A stretch of DNA of 5,678 bases from contig WAMH01000206.1 of the NCBI GenBank assembly GCA_015522395.1, positions 1 through 5,678 on the forward strand, in the 5' to 3' direction. Under the pieces are notes generated by a model, which worked only from the letters and a program-made list of their open reading frames with translations, ran no database searches and was not told where the DNA came from. This stretch comes from Thermococcus sp. GTDB lineage: Archaea > Methanobacteriota_B > Thermococci > Thermococcales > Thermococcaceae. A program made the translations under genes and the position numbers. Positions 4,717 through 5,678 of this stretch are shown one piece after another (the first letter of the stretch is position 1; every line of letters begins with the position of its first letter).

Positions 4717-5101
4717 CGCGCCTGTGCCTCGGCCTCACGTCAAGCTCCACGAAGAAGATCTGCTGCCAGGTTCCCCTGATGAGCCTCCCGTCAACGACCG
4801 GGAAGCACTCGCTGGCCCCGAGGAGTGTAGCTCTAAGGTGGCTGTGGGCGTTGTCGTCTATTCTGTCGTGGAGGTAGCCGGCCCTCTTCGGGATAAGCTC
4901 CCTCAAGGCCCGCCTGAAGTCCTCGAGCAGACCGCTCTCGTGCTCTATTGTTACTATCGCTCCTGTGGCACCGGGCACAAATACGAGAACATGTCCGTTC
5001 TTCACCCCGGACTCCACAACGACCCGCTCAACTTCTGCGGTTATGTCAACGAGGTCAATCTCCCCATCGGTTGAGAACCTCAGCTCCCTCATGTAGATCA
5101 T
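4691..5101 (-). CDS. yjbQ: UPF0047/YjbQ family protein
   Basis: The 136-residue length fits the UPF0047 family (usually 130-140). Diagnostic motifs are FVPGATGAIVTIEHE (41-55), HDRIDDNAHSHLRATLLGAS (78-97, with Asn84, His86 and His88 of the likely metal or substrate cluster) and GTWQQIFFVELD (110-121), ending in HRRVIVQVVGE. Homologues from E. coli and Thermotoga have been reported to complement thiamine-phosphate synthase mutants weakly, but the physiological reaction is unsettled. The ATG at 5101-5099 overlaps the TGA of the upstream ThiN-domain gene (ATGA) and has GGTGGT five bases ahead of it, so it is preferred over the second Met at 5092 and indicates translational coupling. The gene is therefore the distal member of a two-gene operon or longer. 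The last 26 bp are antisense to the end of the ATPase gene. Confidence 0.88.
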   Translation of the reverse strand: MIYMRELRFSTDGEIDLVDITAEVERVVVESGVKNGHVLVFVPGATGAIVTIEHESGLLEDFRRALRELIPKRAGYLHDRIDDNAHSHLRATLLGASECFPVVDGRLIRGTWQQIFFVELDVRPRHRRVIVQVVGE

Positions 5102-5678
5102 TCGACCACCCCCATGGCCTTGAGAATCCTCTCGACCTTCTCGACAACTTCCAAGGGATCCCTACCGAAGACGTACACGAGAGGCTCGACACCGTGGCCC
5201 CCCTCATCAATAACCGCGTCGTAGGTTCCGCCCTCGAAGGGACGCACTATCTCCCCAATCGCTTCATCCTCGCTCAGACCACCGGTTTTTACCCTCGCGA
5301 AAGAGAGGCCGGCGCGCTTTAAGGCCTCCTCCACGTCCGGACCGTAACGGATGTTCATAACGCTCCGGAGTTCATGGTTCAGTTTTGACAGCCTCAGGAG
5401 GATCCCCGCGGTGAAGCTGCTCGCCCCAAACTCCGGCGGAAGAGCGAAAATCCTCCCCTTGGCGGAGGTTATCCTCCCCGGAACAGCAACAACGTCCTCC
5501 TTTCCTGAGGGGGACAGTAGAGAATAGGCGAGGTTGCTCCGGACTTCGGGGATGAGGTCGGGAAAACCCTTCAGGCGGGAGAGGCGTGAGATTGCCCTGT
5601 TCATCTCGTCCAGTATCTCACCGCGTCCCCCCCTGCCGGAGAAGAGCGACCTGCAGGTCTCCTCGTTCACCCCGGAGT
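5098..5678 (-). CDS. ThiN-domain protein (ThiR-like or thiamine-phosphate synthase), 5' end missing
   Basis: The frame is open to the window edge. A GTG at 5670 has no convincing ribosome binding site, so the gene most likely starts outside. Counting from that GTG, 190 residues are visible. The ThiN signature runs through LIPEVRSNLAYSL (39-51), VAVPGRI (61-67), EFGASSFTAG (80-89), MNIRYG (105-110), DEGGHGVEPLVYVFG (155-169) and DPLEVVEKV (171-179). ThiN makes thiamine phosphate when fused to ThiD, while HTH-ThiN fusions (ThiR) act as thiamine-responsive repressors. Catalytic ThiN has, as I recall, an FGASxH histidine; here the position is Phe86, while Arg66 is kept. This favours ThiR, which would carry a DNA-binding domain upstream, but that part is not visible. 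It is coupled by ATGA to yjbQ. Confidence 0.78.
   Translation of the reverse strand, partial: SGVNEETCRSLFSGRGGRGEILDEMNRAISRLSRLKGFPDLIPEVRSNLAYSLLSPSGKEDVVAVPGRITSAKGRIFALPPEFGASSFTAGILLRLSKLNHELRSVMNIRYGPDVEEALKRAGLSFARVKTGGLSEDEAIGEIVRPFEGGTYDAVIDEGGHGVEPLVYVFGRDPLEVVEKVERILKAMGVVE

Noticed and set aside
4724..5322. Plus-strand open frames at 4724-5074 and 4948-5322.
   Set aside because: They are antisense to the conserved yjbQ and ThiN-domain genes and read as compositional shadows.
1..5678. CRISPR arrays, tRNA or rRNA genes, insertion sequences.
   Set aside because: No regularly spaced repeats, no cloverleaf with a TTCRA arm and no transposase were seen on either strand.

Overview
The window looks like part of a Thermococcales chromosome, most likely genus Thermococcus. 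The evidence is archaeal promoters (BRE plus a TATA box about 25 nt before the expected transcript start), GGTG-type ribosome binding sites, moderately high GC, tight gene packing, and proteins resembling Thermococcus/Pyrococcus families (cyclic 2,3-diphosphoglycerate synthetase-like protein, AlaX-S, ThiN, UPF0047/YjbQ, AAA_14-DUF4143 ATPase). Identification is by reading motifs and remembered family sequences; no database search was run.

Left part (1-948): the 3' end of a class III extradiol dioxygenase (LigB-like) gene reads in from the left. It converges, 4 bp apart, on a broken minus-strand gene for a short alanyl-tRNA editing protein (AlaX-S). That gene has an in-frame amber codon, a frameshift and a lost zinc-ligand histidine, although the remainder still reads as AlaX-S. 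A 180-bp divergent intergenic region carries promoters for the broken gene and for the next gene, with small inverted repeats between them.

Centre (949-2858): a complete cyclic 2,3-diphosphoglycerate synthetase-like P-loop protein is followed by a T-rich stretch. Next come a promoter and a GC-rich, strongly foldable leader, then a 138-residue half-size DMT/EamA-type membrane protein.

Accessory-looking segment (2859-4716): a low-GC orphan membrane protein of 153 residues sits behind a duplicated 23-nt promoter repeat. It is followed by an AAA_14/DUF4143 ATPase whose C-terminal PD-(D/E)XK nuclease-like residues look intact. The TATA box of the ATPase gene lies exactly between the arms of a perfect 22-bp inverted repeat, and each arm is itself a palindrome. 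That arrangement strongly suggests dedicated, probably autogenous, repression. This is the most system-like part of the window.

Right part (4691-5678, minus strand): a ThiN-domain protein, truncated by the window end, is translationally coupled (ATGA overlap) to a UPF0047/YjbQ protein. Both families are linked to thiamine phosphate. The ThiN domain seems to lack the usual FGASxH histidine, which favours a ThiR-like regulator over an enzyme. The yjbQ 3' end overlaps the ATPase gene tail to tail by 26 bp.
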